From assembly GCA_021371995.1 (NCBI GenBank), contig JAJFVA010000024.1, positions 1 to 44,120 of the forward strand: a stretch of 44,120 nucleotides of DNA, given 5' to 3'. The notes beneath the pieces are model-generated. The model was given only the letters and a program-made list of their open reading frames with translations. It did no database searches and was not told where the DNA came from. Positions 24,941 to 34,039 of this stretch are shown here, piece by piece. Within the stretch, counting starts at the first letter, position 1; every line of letters begins with the position of its first letter. The translations under genes and the position numbers were made by a program. This DNA is from Methanoregulaceae archaeon (GTDB lineage: Archaea; Halobacteriota; Methanomicrobia; Methanomicrobiales; Methanospirillaceae).

Positions 24941-27217
24941 ATGAAGGAGATGCCGGATATTCTGTGGCTTGAGGAGATACGAAAAGAGGATATCGCTGCA
25001 GTGGGGGGGAAAGGTGCATCGCTTGGCGAGATGTCGTCAATCGGTCTCCCGGTCCCGGGGGGGTTTGTGGTCACGAGCCGGGCGTTCCGCCACTTTCTGA
25101 TCGAGACAGGGATTGAACAGGCCCTGTTTGATGACCTCGAAAAACTGAACGTGGATGATAACCGTGCCCTTGAGCAGGCCTCAAAAAAGGCCAGGGCTGC
25201 AGTGATGAAAGCAAAGATGCCTGCATCCCTGAAGGACCGGATCCGGGAGACCTATCAGAAGCTTGACGGGGGCGGGATGGTTGTTGCCGTCCGGTCAAGC
25301 GCAACTGCCGAAGACCTCCCCGACGCGAGTTTTGCCGGCCAGCAGGAGACCTACCTGAACATTAAGGGAGAGAAGAACCTTCTCGAAGCGATCCAGAAAT
25401 GCTGGGCTTCGCTTTACGGAGCAAGGGCAATCTATTACCGCGCAAAACAGGGATTTGATGACCGGAGTGTGAACATTGCAGTCGTGGTCCAGCAGCTGAT
25501 CAACTCCGAAAAAGCAGGAGTTATGTTTACCTCCCACCCGGTCACCGGTGAACCACTCTCAATTATCGAGGGATCCTGGGGACTTGGTGAGTCGGTGGTA
25601 TCCGGTTCGGTCTCCCCTGACAAGTACGTGTATGACCAGCGGACTGGAAAAGTGATCGACCGGCTTATCGCGGCAAAGAAAACCGAGATCGTTTCTGACG
25701 GGGAACACGGGACGAAGACACTCGATGTCGCAAAGGACCGGCAGGAAGCCCCCGTCCTCTCTGACGACGAAGTCGCAAGGCTTGCAACGTACGGAAAGGT
25801 GGCAGAGACACACTACGGGGTTCCCCAGGACGTGGAATGGGGCCTTGTCGGGGATACGATCTACATCCTCCAGTCCCGCCCCATCACGACCATCAGGTCC
25901 AGTACTACGATGGCAAAGACCGAGGCGGCGGGTGAAGGAAAGATCCTTGTGAAAGGGCAGGGGGCATCGCCCGGTGTTGCAACCGGGAGGGTCGTGGTCA
26001 TCCGGGACGTCAAGGATACAGGTTCGGTCAGCAAAGGCGATATCCTCGTTACGAGGATGACAAACCCCGACATGGTGCCGGCAATGCAAAAGGTCGCTGC
26101 AATCGTGACCGATGAAGGGGGCATGACCTGCCATGCCGCGATCGTGAGCCGGGAACTCGGAACCCCGGCGGTTGTCGGGACAAGAAATGCCACCTCGGTC
26201 CTGAAACCAGGCCAGCTCGTGACGGTTGACGGTGAGAAGGGGTTCATTTACGAAGGAGTACTTGAAAAACCAGTCCAGGCACAGGTATCCGCCGCTGCCG
26301 TTGGTGCATCACCCCTGATCACGGCTACCAGCGTGAAGGTGAATGTCTCGATCCCGGCCGCAGCCGCACGGGCTGCCGCTACGGGAGCTGACGGGGTCGG
26401 GCTGCTCCGGATCGAGCACCTCATCCTCGGGCTGAACAAGACACCAGGCTGGTTTATCGCGAACGGAAAAGAGGATGAGTTTATCGATGAACTCTACAGG
26501 GGTATCAAGATCGTCCTCGATGCGTTCTACGGAAAGCCTGTCTGGGTGCGTACCCTTGATGCCCCGACCGATGAGTTCCGGAATATGGCGGGCGGCGAGA
26601 ACGAGCCCCATGAGCACAACCCGATGCTTGGCTGGAGGGGAATCCGGAGGGATCTCCAGAGCCCTGACCAGTTCCGCCTCCAGGTGGAGGCATTCAAGAG
26701 GCTCTGGGAGCAGGGATACAACAATCTCGGGGTGATGTTTCCCATGGTATCGCACCCGGAGGAGTTTATCACCGCACGGGAGATGATGGCAGAATGGGGC
26801 GTTGATGTCAATGCTGCAACGCTCGGGATCATGATCGAGATACCCTCAAGCGCCATTATGATCGAGGATTTCATTCATGCAGGGATCGATTTCGCCTCGT
26901 TTGGGACAAACGACCTCATCCAGTATACCCTTGCAATTGACCGGAACAACGAGAATGTTGCCTGCATGTATCAGCCAAAGCACCCCGCGGTGCTCGCACT
27001 GATCGACCAGGCCATCCAGGTCTGCCGCGACCATGGGGTTGAGTGTTCCATCTGCGGCCAGGCCGGGTCGGAACCGCCCATGGTAGCATGGCTTGTGGAG
27101 CACGGGATCACCAGCGTCTCGGCAAATATCGATGCCATCGGAAAGATACGGGAGACCGTCGCACGGACCGAGAAGCGGATCATCCTCGAGAGTGCGAGAA
27201 GGTCACATGCGGAGTAA
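24941..27217 (+). CDS. ppsA: Phosphoenolpyruvate synthase
   Basis: Makes phosphoenolpyruvate from pyruvate and ATP, the entry to gluconeogenesis in autotrophic methanogens. 758 residues with the usual three parts: N-terminal ATP-grasp region (VGGKGASLGEMSSIGLPVP; VRSSATAEDLPDASFAGQQE), the swivelling phosphohistidine domain with GGMTCHAAIVSRELGTPA (catalytic His398), and a C-terminal TIM barrel with FGTNDLIQYTLAIDRN and CSICGQAGSEPP. The start at ATG 24941 fits the family. It overlaps mfnA by 11 bases. Divergent from serA. Confidence 0.96.
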   Translation: MKEMPDILWLEEIRKEDIAAVGGKGASLGEMSSIGLPVPGGFVVTSRAFRHFLIETGIEQALFDDLEKLNVDDNRALEQASKKARAAVMKAKMPASLKDRIRETYQKLDGGGMVVAVRSSATAEDLPDASFAGQQETYLNIKGEKNLLEAIQKCWASLYGARAIYYRAKQGFDDRSVNIAVVVQQLINSEKAGVMFTSHPVTGEPLSIIEGSWGLGESVVSGSVSPDKYVYDQRTGKVIDRLIAAKKTEIVSDGEHGTKTLDVAKDRQEAPVLSDDEVARLATYGKVAETHYGVPQDVEWGLVGDTIYILQSRPITTIRSSTTMAKTEAAGEGKILVKGQGASPGVATGRVVVIRDVKDTGSVSKGDILVTRMTNPDMVPAMQKVAAIVTDEGGMTCHAAIVSRELGTPAVVGTRNATSVLKPGQLVTVDGEKGFIYEGVLEKPVQAQVSAAAVGASPLITATSVKVNVSIPAAAARAAATGADGVGLLRIEHLILGLNKTPGWFIANGKEDEFIDELYRGIKIVLDAFYGKPVWVRTLDAPTDEFRNMAGGENEPHEHNPMLGWRGIRRDLQSPDQFRLQVEAFKRLWEQGYNNLGVMFPMVSHPEEFITAREMMAEWGVDVNAATLGIMIEIPSSAIMIEDFIHAGIDFASFGTNDLIQYTLAIDRNNENVACMYQPKHPAVLALIDQAIQVCRDHGVECSICGQAGSEPPMVAWLVEHGITSVSANIDAIGKIRETVARTEKRIILESARRSHAE

Positions 27218-28322
27218 AGGAATTTCCGAAGACGAACTCTTCTCATTTTTGGAGACAGTAAAACTGGAGGATAAGAACCACCGGTATATTCTCAGCTCGA
27301 TGTGCACCCTCCCGCACCCCGTGGCGGTCCGGGCCCATGACCTTTTCATGGAAACCAACCTCGGGGATCCGGGTCTTTTTCCGGGAACGGCGTCGCTTGA
27401 ACGGCTTCTTATCAGCCGGCTCGGGACGCTCTTCCATAATCCGGGTGCCTGCGGTTATGCTACGACAGGAGGGACGGAATCGAATATTCAGGCGCTCCGG
27501 ATTGCCAAGACTACGGCAAAGATTCCGTCTCCAAACGTGGTCATACCGGAATCCGCCCACTTTTCATTCAAAAAAGCCTGCGATATGATCGGGGTGGAGA
27601 TGCGGGCCGTTCCCCTCGGCAGGGATTACCGTGCAGATACCGACCGGTTTATGGAGGCCGTCGATTCGCACACCTGCTGCATGGTCGGGATTGCAGGGAC
27701 GACAGAATATGGAATGGTGGACCCGATCAGGGACCTTGCGGCTGCCGCTCACAAAGAGGGGATCTTTTTCCATGTCGATGCAGCATTCGGCGGGATGGTC
27801 CTCCCGTTCCTTAAAGAAGCTCCTTTATTTGATTTTACTCTTCCCGGAGTGATGTCGGTTGCCGTTGATCCCCACAAAATGGGTATGAGCACGATACCGG
27901 CAGGCTGTCTCCTGCTGAGGAATGAAAAGGACCTCTGCTCTCTCTCGGTTGACACCCCCTATCTCACGGTAAAACAGGAATTTACTCTCTCCGGCACCCG
28001 CCCGGGAGGATCCGTGGCGGGTGCAATCGCGGTGCTCGAATACCTTGGACACAAGGGGATGGAAGCGGTGGTCCAGGGGTGCATGAAGAATACCCGGCGC
28101 CTGATTAACGGAATGGAGAGTTACGGGATCTCCCCGGTAGTCACCCCCGATGTGAATGTAGCCACCTTCGAAAGCCCGGAATTTCCGGTCCCTCCCCCGT
28201 GGCAGGTCTCCTATACCCGTAACAACCACCTCAGGATCGTCTGCATGCCCCATGTGCATGCAGGTATCATTGAAGCATTTCTGGAAGATATTGGTGATCA
28301 GTATGCTGAAAAGGCTGATTAA
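27207..28322 (+). CDS. mfnA: L-tyrosine/L-aspartate decarboxylase (methanofuran and CoA pathways)
   Basis: PLP enzyme of 371 residues. MfnA forms tyramine from tyrosine for methanofuran; some archaeal members also make beta-alanine from aspartate. The start at 27207, with an AGAAGG ribosome-binding site, gives a family-sized N-terminus; the frame reaches back to 27093 inside ppsA, which is not credible. Seen: NPGACGYATTGGTESN, HVDAAFGGMVLPF, and SVAVDPHKMGMSTIPAGC with the PLP lysine at 224. Overlaps ppsA before it and hpt after it, so this is one translational unit. Confidence 0.94.
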   Translation: MRSKGISEDELFSFLETVKLEDKNHRYILSSMCTLPHPVAVRAHDLFMETNLGDPGLFPGTASLERLLISRLGTLFHNPGACGYATTGGTESNIQALRIAKTTAKIPSPNVVIPESAHFSFKKACDMIGVEMRAVPLGRDYRADTDRFMEAVDSHTCCMVGIAGTTEYGMVDPIRDLAAAAHKEGIFFHVDAAFGGMVLPFLKEAPLFDFTLPGVMSVAVDPHKMGMSTIPAGCLLLRNEKDLCSLSVDTPYLTVKQEFTLSGTRPGGSVAGAIAVLEYLGHKGMEAVVQGCMKNTRRLINGMESYGISPVVTPDVNVATFESPEFPVPPPWQVSYTRNNHLRIVCMPHVHAGIIEAFLEDIGDQYAEKAD

Positions 28323-28851
28323 ATCGCTTGAAACGTGCCCGATTGTAAAGCGTGGTGAATATAACTATTTCATCCACCCCATCACCGATGGAGTTCCGTC
28401 CCTTGACCCTGCCGTGCTCAGGGAGGTGGCGACCGCCATGATAAAGGTCCTGGATCTGAACGGGGTCGACCGGATTGTCGCTGCAGAGGCGATGGGCATT
28501 CCCATCGGTTCGCTCATATCATGCATGACCGACCTTCCCCTCAACATCGTCAGGAAGCGGGAGTACCTGTTACCGGGTGAGATCCCGGTACACCAGGTAA
28601 CCGGGTATTCGAAAGGCCAGCTCTACCTGAACGGGGTGCAGGAAGGAGAACGGGTCGTTATAGTCGATGACGTGATCAGCACCGGAGGTACAACAAGGGC
28701 ACTCCTTGCCGCTCTTGGTAAAACGGGTGCAGAAGTCGCTGATATCGGTTTTGCAATCCGCAGGGGAAATGCCGATATCGGCAGGCCTTACAAGGCACTG
28801 GTAACCGTGGAGGTTACTGACAGGGTGCATGTGATTGAACGGTATTTCTGA
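28303..28851 (+). CDS. hpt: Hypoxanthine/guanine phosphoribosyltransferase, archaeal type
   Basis: 182 residues; salvages purine bases with PRPP. The start at ATG 28303, with GGTGAT 5 bases before it, matches the archaeal family (MLKRLIKSLETCPIVKRGEY). The PRPP loop is VVIVDDVISTGGTTRA, and IVAAEAMGIPIGSLIS is the upstream conserved block. Overall it is closer to adenine-PRT-like archaeal Hpt than to bacterial HPRT. Overlaps mfnA by 20 bases and dph2 by 17. Confidence 0.9.
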   Translation: MLKRLIKSLETCPIVKRGEYNYFIHPITDGVPSLDPAVLREVATAMIKVLDLNGVDRIVAAEAMGIPIGSLISCMTDLPLNIVRKREYLLPGEIPVHQVTGYSKGQLYLNGVQEGERVVIVDDVISTGGTTRALLAALGKTGAEVADIGFAIRRGNADIGRPYKALVTVEVTDRVHVIERYF

Positions 28852-29776
28852 TCTGGTGGTCCGGCTCCGGGAACGGGGGGTATCGTCAGTTGCCCTCCAG
28901 TTTCCGGCCGGGCTCAAGCGAAAGGCAGCAGAGATCGCCGATGACCTCTCTGACCAGGGTTTTTCTGTTATTATCAGCGGGGATCCCTGTTATGGTGCCT
29001 GCGACCTTTCTCTTGACCTGCTCGATTATGCCGATGTGCTTGTTCACTTCGGCCATACTCCGCTCATCTCCAACCCTGATGTACTGTATGTACCCTTCAG
29101 AGTGGACTTCGACCCGGATGTCGTGAGATCAGCACTCCCCTTCCTCCGCGGAAAAGCGATTGGGATCATCACCACCACCCAGCACACGCACATACTCCCT
29201 GGTATCGTAGATGTGCTCAGGTCTGAAGGGTACGAGCCTGTCTTCCGGAGCGGTGGGGGGAGAACCCCTGAGCCCGGGCAGGTGCTCGGGTGCTCGTTTG
29301 AAGCAGCCCGTATACCAGGAATATCAGAGATCCTTTTTGTCGGAACAGGGATCTTTCATCCACTCGGGGTGCAGCTCGCCACGGGTGCACATGTTGTGGC
29401 TCTTGACCCGCTTACCGGCCAGGCAACTGAGGTGGACGCCGATAAGTTTCTCCGAAAGCGGCATGGGATTATCGAGAAAGCCCGATCTGCACGGCATATA
29501 GGAATCATCGTGAGCACCAAGCCGGGGCAGAACCGCTACGCACTTGGAAAACACCTTCTCTCGCTCTGTGACCGGGCATACCTTGTCTTCATGAATGAAG
29601 TGAGCCCGGACGAGCTTCTGAACCTGGGTTTTGGAGCGTATGTAAACACCGCCTGCCCAAGACTCGCCTACGATGACCAGATCCGTTTCCCTGCCCCGGT
29701 CCTCACGCCCGGGGAGTTTGAGATCCTGTGCGGTACCAGGCGCTGGGAAGAGTATGTGGTCGACGAGATGCTCTGA
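28835..29776 (+). CDS. dph2: Diphthamide biosynthesis 3-amino-3-carboxypropyl transferase Dph2
   Basis: Radical enzyme that starts diphthamide formation on translation factor aEF2, moving the aminocarboxypropyl group of SAM to a histidine. 313 residues. The three cysteines that bind the 4Fe-4S cluster are in place: Cys56 (PCYGACD), Cys153 (LGCSFEA) and Cys274 (NTACPR). The start is a TTG at 28835 inside the end of hpt. The C-terminus ends 2 bases before the next gene. Full length. Confidence 0.93.
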   Translation: MNGISDLVVRLRERGVSSVALQFPAGLKRKAAEIADDLSDQGFSVIISGDPCYGACDLSLDLLDYADVLVHFGHTPLISNPDVLYVPFRVDFDPDVVRSALPFLRGKAIGIITTTQHTHILPGIVDVLRSEGYEPVFRSGGGRTPEPGQVLGCSFEAARIPGISEILFVGTGIFHPLGVQLATGAHVVALDPLTGQATEVDADKFLRKRHGIIEKARSARHIGIIVSTKPGQNRYALGKHLLSLCDRAYLVFMNEVSPDELLNLGFGAYVNTACPRLAYDDQIRFPAPVLTPGEFEILCGTRRWEEYVVDEML

Positions 29777-29778
29777 CG

Positions 29779-30396
29779 ATGAAACTGAACCAGCTCGAGC
29801 GGTTGCTCGAAAATCTGGAGGGATTTTCCGATCCCTCTCCTCTCCTCGAGCAGTACCGGACCCCTGCACCCCTTGCTGCCCGGCTCCTGTTCCATGCAGC
29901 ATTGAAAAGAGATATTGAAGGACGGCGGGTCTGTGACCTCGGCTGTGGTACCGGGATCCTGGCGATCGGGGCTGCTCTCATCGGGGCCAGTGAAGTTGTC
30001 GCAGTGGACATCGATACACCCGTGCTTGAGATCGCCCGCAGGAATGCAGAGCGTTCCGGGGTGGATATCCTGTTTCTTCACCATGATGTTAAGGACCCGG
30101 ATACTTCTGGCCGGATCGGGCGCTGCGATACTGTCGTGATGAATCCGCCGTTTGGTGCCCAGCAGCTCCATGCCGACCGGCCATTTATTGATGCCGCTCT
30201 GGCAATAGCCCCGGTAGTGTACGGGATATTCAATGCAGGGAGCCGGTCCTTCATCGGTTCATACCTGTCAGGAAGGGGAGAGATCGCCGAAGTGATAGGG
30301 GGCCTTCTTCCTATCAGGCGGACGTTTTCCTTCCATCGGGATGAGATCAGGGAGATCCCGGTAGAGATTCTGGTTATACGGAGAGTGAGTGCCTGA
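29779..30396 (+). CDS. METTL5-like rRNA adenine N6-methyltransferase candidate
   Basis: 205-residue Rossmann-fold SAM-dependent methyltransferase. SAM site CDLGCGTGILAIGAALIGA, acidic VAVDID, and the catalytic NPPF at 122-125, which marks amino-group (adenine N6) methylation. The N-terminus MKLNQLERLLENLEGF with LLEQYRTPAPLAARLL matches METTL5, which modifies small-subunit rRNA in eukaryotes; an rRNA target in archaea is inference. The start at 29779 is 2 bases after dph2; the longer frame from 29728 overlaps dph2 and lacks support. Next to dph2, so two translation-machinery modifiers are together. Confidence 0.86.
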   Translation: MKLNQLERLLENLEGFSDPSPLLEQYRTPAPLAARLLFHAALKRDIEGRRVCDLGCGTGILAIGAALIGASEVVAVDIDTPVLEIARRNAERSGVDILFLHHDVKDPDTSGRIGRCDTVVMNPPFGAQQLHADRPFIDAALAIAPVVYGIFNAGSRSFIGSYLSGRGEIAEVIGGLLPIRRTFSFHRDEIREIPVEILVIRRVSA

Positions 30397-30513
30397 TCCC
30401 TGTTATCCATTCGCAAGAGCAGTGATCGTATCCTCTTGTCCAGAATTATCCGGACAGAGAATTTCCTTGTTGAATAAACGAATAAATAGCGACAGGAATA
30501 ATAATACGTTGTA

Positions 30514-31410
30514 ATGAAGGGGATCATTCTTGCAGGGGGTTATGGGACAAGGCTCTACCCCATCACAAAGGCAATATCAAAGCATCTGCTACCCGTCTAT
30601 GATAAACCACTCATTTACTATCCCCTTTCTGTCCTGATGCTTGCAGGGATCCGTGATATCCTGATCATATCCACACAACGCGACATCCCCTTGTACCGTG
30701 AATTACTGGGAGATGGAAGCCATCTCGGTCTGAAATTTTCTTATATTGTCCAGGAAAATCCTGGCGGGCTCGCTGAAGCTTTTATCATCGGAGAAGAATT
30801 TATCGGAAAGGAAAAGGTTGCACTGATTCTGGGGGATAATATTTTTTATGGACAACATTTCAGTTCAATCCTGCACACCGCATCGCAACTGACGGAAGGT
30901 GCGATTATTTTCGGGTATTATGTGAGAGATCCTGGAGCATACGGTGTTGTCGAGATGGATAAAGAGGGAAGGGTTCTTTCTATTGAAGAAAAACCAGCAG
31001 AGCCACGGTCAAATTATGCTGTACCGGGGTTATACTTCTATGATAATGATGTGATCGGCATTGCAAAAAAACTGAAGCCATCCCCCCGGGGCGAACTGGA
31101 AATCACCGATCTGAATATAGAGTATCTCAAGCAAGGAAAGCTCCAGGTGATGCTGTTTGGCAGGGGAATGGCCTGGCTTGATGCAGGGACACATTATTCG
31201 CTTCTGGAGGCGTCTAATTTTATTGAGGCGATTCAGAAGAGACAGGGCCTGTATGTCGCCTGTATTGAGGAGATTGCGTTCAAATTGGGGTATATTACCG
31301 GGAATCAGGTAAAGAACCTTGCATCCGGTCTCCGTAATACCGAATATGGCAGGTACCTGGAGGATCTGGCTGATGGATCCCCGTACCGCATGTCAGGGGA
31401 GATCCCATGA
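30514..31410 (+). CDS. rfbA: Glucose-1-phosphate thymidylyltransferase
   Basis: 298 residues; makes dTDP-glucose. N-terminal nucleotidyltransferase motif [22 protein letters not shown], given in parts: [14 protein letters not shown] then [20 protein letters not shown]. Also [26 protein letters not shown] and the late WLDAGTH. First gene of the dTDP-sugar cluster after a 117-base AT-rich gap with several TTTATTC/GAATAAA runs that may hold the promoter. Stops in an ATGA overlap with rfbC. Confidence 0.96.
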   Translation: MKGIILAGGYGTRLYPITKAISKHLLPVYDKPLIYYPLSVLMLAGIRDILIISTQRDIPLYRELLGDGSHLGLKFSYIVQENPGGLAEAFIIGEEFIGKEKVALILGDNIFYGQHFSSILHTASQLTEGAIIFGYYVRDPGAYGVVEMDKEGRVLSIEEKPAEPRSNYAVPGLYFYDNDVIGIAKKLKPSPRGELEITDLNIEYLKQGKLQVMLFGRGMAWLDAGTHYSLLEASNFIEAIQKRQGLYVACIEEIAFKLGYITGNQVKNLASGLRNTEYGRYLEDLADGSPYRMSGEIP

Positions 31411-31994
31411 CAGGTAAATTTTCCAGGCATCCTTTAAAACTGCCGGAAATCACCCTGATAAAACCGGTAATATTCAGAGATACGAGAGGGTTTTTTCTTG
31501 AGTCCTATAATAAATCTGAATTCGAAAAAATTGGGATCATCACCAACTATGTTCAGGATAATCATTCATGTTCTGAAAAAGGGGTAATCAGAGGGCTGCA
31601 TTTCCAGAGCGTGCACCCTCAGGAGAAACTGATCAGGGTGGTGAGCGGGTCTGTCTATGATGTTGTTGTTGACATCCGTAAAGGATCTCCCCATTTCGGG
31701 ATGTATGTCGGCGTATATCTTTCCGATAAAGATATGACAATGATCCATATCCCGGCAGGATTTGCCCATGGATTCCTTTCGATGGAAGCCAATACTCATG
31801 TTCATTATAAAACATCAGAATTTTATTATCCTGAACATGATTCCGGTATTCGCTGGAATGACCCGGACATTGGGATCAACTGGCCGCTGGATGAAAGTGG
31901 GATCGGGGAACCAATCATATCAGAAAAAGACAGCAATCTTCCCAGATTGAGAGATATGAAATCTCCTTTTTCTTTTGAGGGAACCAAACGATAG
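31407..31994 (+). CDS. rfbC: dTDP-4-dehydrorhamnose 3,5-epimerase
   Basis: 195-residue cupin enzyme of the dTDP-L-rhamnose route. The catalytic base His65 lies in RGLHFQ, followed by [20 protein letters not shown] and [32 protein letters not shown] is the family C-terminal block. ATGA start overlap with rfbA. The stop is TAG (31992-31994), showing that amber is an ordinary terminator here. Confidence 0.95.
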   Translation: MTGKFSRHPLKLPEITLIKPVIFRDTRGFFLESYNKSEFEKIGIITNYVQDNHSCSEKGVIRGLHFQSVHPQEKLIRVVSGSVYDVVVDIRKGSPHFGMYVGVYLSDKDMTMIHIPAGFAHGFLSMEANTHVHYKTSEFYYPEHDSGIRWNDPDIGINWPLDESGIGEPIISEKDSNLPRLRDMKSPFSFEGTKR

Positions 31995-31996
31995 CT

Positions 31997-32845
31997 ATGC
32001 AGGTAGTGATTACCGGTGCCGGAGGCCAGCTTGGGCAGGATATGATTCTTGCAGGTCAAAGGAAGGGTTTGGTTGTTCACGCGGCAGATTCCTGCCAACT
32101 TGACATCACCGATTATCAAGCAGTAAAGCAGTACCTGATACAGCACCGGTGTGATCTGCTTATCAATTGTGCAGCGTATAATGCCGTCGATCAAGCGGAA
32201 GAAGACTGGAAGACCGCATTTCGTGTCAATGGTCTTGGGGTGAGGAACCTTGTCCAGGCTGTCAATGAATGCGGCGGAACGCTTGTGCACTATTCAACCG
32301 ATTTTGTTTTTGACGGTGAGGGAAAGCGGCCATATACCATTGCTGATACACCTTGCCCGATCAACCGGTATGGAGAGAGTAAATTACTTGGGGAACAGTA
32401 TGTGCGTGACCTCTCCGACAGATACTACCTGATAAGAGTGAGCTGGGTCTTTGGAAAAGGAAATGTAAATTTTGCAAAGAAAGTAATTGAATGGAGCAAA
32501 ACCGGCAAAGAACTTCACATCGTTGACGATCAGGTATCATCCCCCACGTATACAAAGGATCTGGCTGATGCAACCCTCGACCTCGTGGACACCGGCATGT
32601 ATGGACTATACCACATCACAAATACAGGCTTCTGTTCCCGGTACGAATGGGCAGCACTCATCCTGGCACAGATCGGGTGGCAGGGGACGATACACCCGGT
32701 TTCATCAGATGAGTTCCCTGCGCCGGCGAGGAGACCACGGTTTTCCGTGCTCGACAATTTTGGCTCTCCCGAAATTCTTGGATACAGCCTCCCGGACTGG
32801 AGGGATGCAACCAGCCGGTTCCTTCATGCAGAGGACTCCAAATGA
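31997..32845 (+). CDS. rfbD: dTDP-4-dehydrorhamnose reductase
   Basis: 282-residue short-chain dehydrogenase, last step to dTDP-L-rhamnose. NAD(P)-binding GAGGQLGQD at the N-terminus, YSTDFVFDGEGKRPY, and the catalytic YGESKLLGE (Tyr-x3-Lys). RVSWVFG and the C-terminal RPRFSVLDN block are family features. Two bases after rfbC, and an ATGA overlap with rfbB. Confidence 0.95.
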   Translation: MQVVITGAGGQLGQDMILAGQRKGLVVHAADSCQLDITDYQAVKQYLIQHRCDLLINCAAYNAVDQAEEDWKTAFRVNGLGVRNLVQAVNECGGTLVHYSTDFVFDGEGKRPYTIADTPCPINRYGESKLLGEQYVRDLSDRYYLIRVSWVFGKGNVNFAKKVIEWSKTGKELHIVDDQVSSPTYTKDLADATLDLVDTGMYGLYHITNTGFCSRYEWAALILAQIGWQGTIHPVSSDEFPAPARRPRFSVLDNFGSPEILGYSLPDWRDATSRFLHAEDSK

Positions 32846-33873
32846 AAAAGAACCTGATGATAACAGGTTGTGCAGGGTTTATCGGGAGTAATTTTATCTG
32901 TCATTATCTGGAAAACCACCCGGACCGGACTGTTATCGGCTATGACATGCTCACGTATGCCGGAAATCCGGATAACTTCTCCTACATCCCAAAAGAGCAT
33001 AAAGACCGGTTTATCTTTATCAGGGGGGATATTTGCAATCCAGATCTTGTAACCACCGTGTTTCACAAATACGATATTAACGGGGTGATTAATTTTGCTG
33101 CAGAAAGTCATGTTGACCGTTCTATCAAAGATCCCCAGGTGTTTTTGAAATCAAATATTCTCGGCACCTGTGTGCTCCTTGATGCTGCCAGGAACTTCTG
33201 GCAGGAGCAGAACTCTTTTGACGACACAACGCGATTTCTCCAGGTATCTACGGACGAAGTATATGGATCTTTAGGACCATCCGGTTTTTTTACCGAAGAT
33301 ACCCCGCTTGATCCTCACAGCCCTTACTCCGCGAGCAAGGCATCGGCAGACCTGATGGCCTCATCATACCATGATACATATGGCTTACCTGTTCTGATCA
33401 CCCGGTGCTCGAATAACTACGGACCGTTCCAGTTCCCGGAAAAGCTGATCCCCTTGTCGATAACCCGTGCACTGAATCACCAGACAGTCCCCATCTATGG
33501 GGACGGAAGACAGATACGGGACTGGTTGTATGTCAGGGATCACTGCAGGGCAATCGACCTCGTCTACGAGAAAGGAAGGTGTGGTGAGGTGTATAACATC
33601 GGAGGCAATAACGAGATAGAAAATATCGAACTGATACAGCTCCTTTTAGCGATGCTAAGAGAGGAGACCGGTGATGACGAAATCGATGAAACCCTGATTC
33701 AGCATGTGACCGACAGGCCCGGGCATGATCGCCGGTATGCAATTGATTCTGGAAAAATTAAGCGTGAATTGGGTTGGACTCCAGGGACACGATTTACAGA
33801 TGGCTTAAGAATGACCGTAAGGTGGTATTTAAAAAATAAAGCATGGCTGGCCCGCATCAGATCAGGTGGTTAA
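32842..33873 (+). CDS. rfbB: dTDP-glucose 4,6-dehydratase
   Basis: 343 residues; turns dTDP-glucose into dTDP-4-keto-6-deoxyglucose, the shared precursor for rhamnose and for the 3-amino sugars made by the genes further on. GCAGFIGSNF binds NAD, STDEVYG is the active-site Thr-Asp-Glu stretch, SPYSASKASADL holds Tyr-x3-Lys, and TDRPGHDRRYAIDSGKI is the C-terminal signature. Last of the coupled rfbACDB set. Confidence 0.96.
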   Translation: MKKNLMITGCAGFIGSNFICHYLENHPDRTVIGYDMLTYAGNPDNFSYIPKEHKDRFIFIRGDICNPDLVTTVFHKYDINGVINFAAESHVDRSIKDPQVFLKSNILGTCVLLDAARNFWQEQNSFDDTTRFLQVSTDEVYGSLGPSGFFTEDTPLDPHSPYSASKASADLMASSYHDTYGLPVLITRCSNNYGPFQFPEKLIPLSITRALNHQTVPIYGDGRQIRDWLYVRDHCRAIDLVYEKGRCGEVYNIGGNNEIENIELIQLLLAMLREETGDDEIDETLIQHVTDRPGHDRRYAIDSGKIKRELGWTPGTRFTDGLRMTVRWYLKNKAWLARIRSGG

Positions 33874-34039
33874 TATCCCACCTATAAACGATTATCTGGC
33901 GGGATGGAATGGATGAATCCAGTTGGTGTCCGGTGATCGTCCCTAGTTTGGGGTGGATGATCCGACCATCATTCATCGATCCGATTAAAATTCATAAAAT
34001 AGAAAAATTATAATGTAATAAAAATTTAAAAACCCTACA

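Noticed and set aside
24813-25040. Upstream extension of serA
   Set aside because: Runs through the divergent ppsA start; family length and start motif argue for 24812 or 24800.
25559-26134. 191-residue open frame antisense to ppsA
   Set aside because: Shadow of a GC-rich coding strand; the ppsA frame carries all family motifs here.
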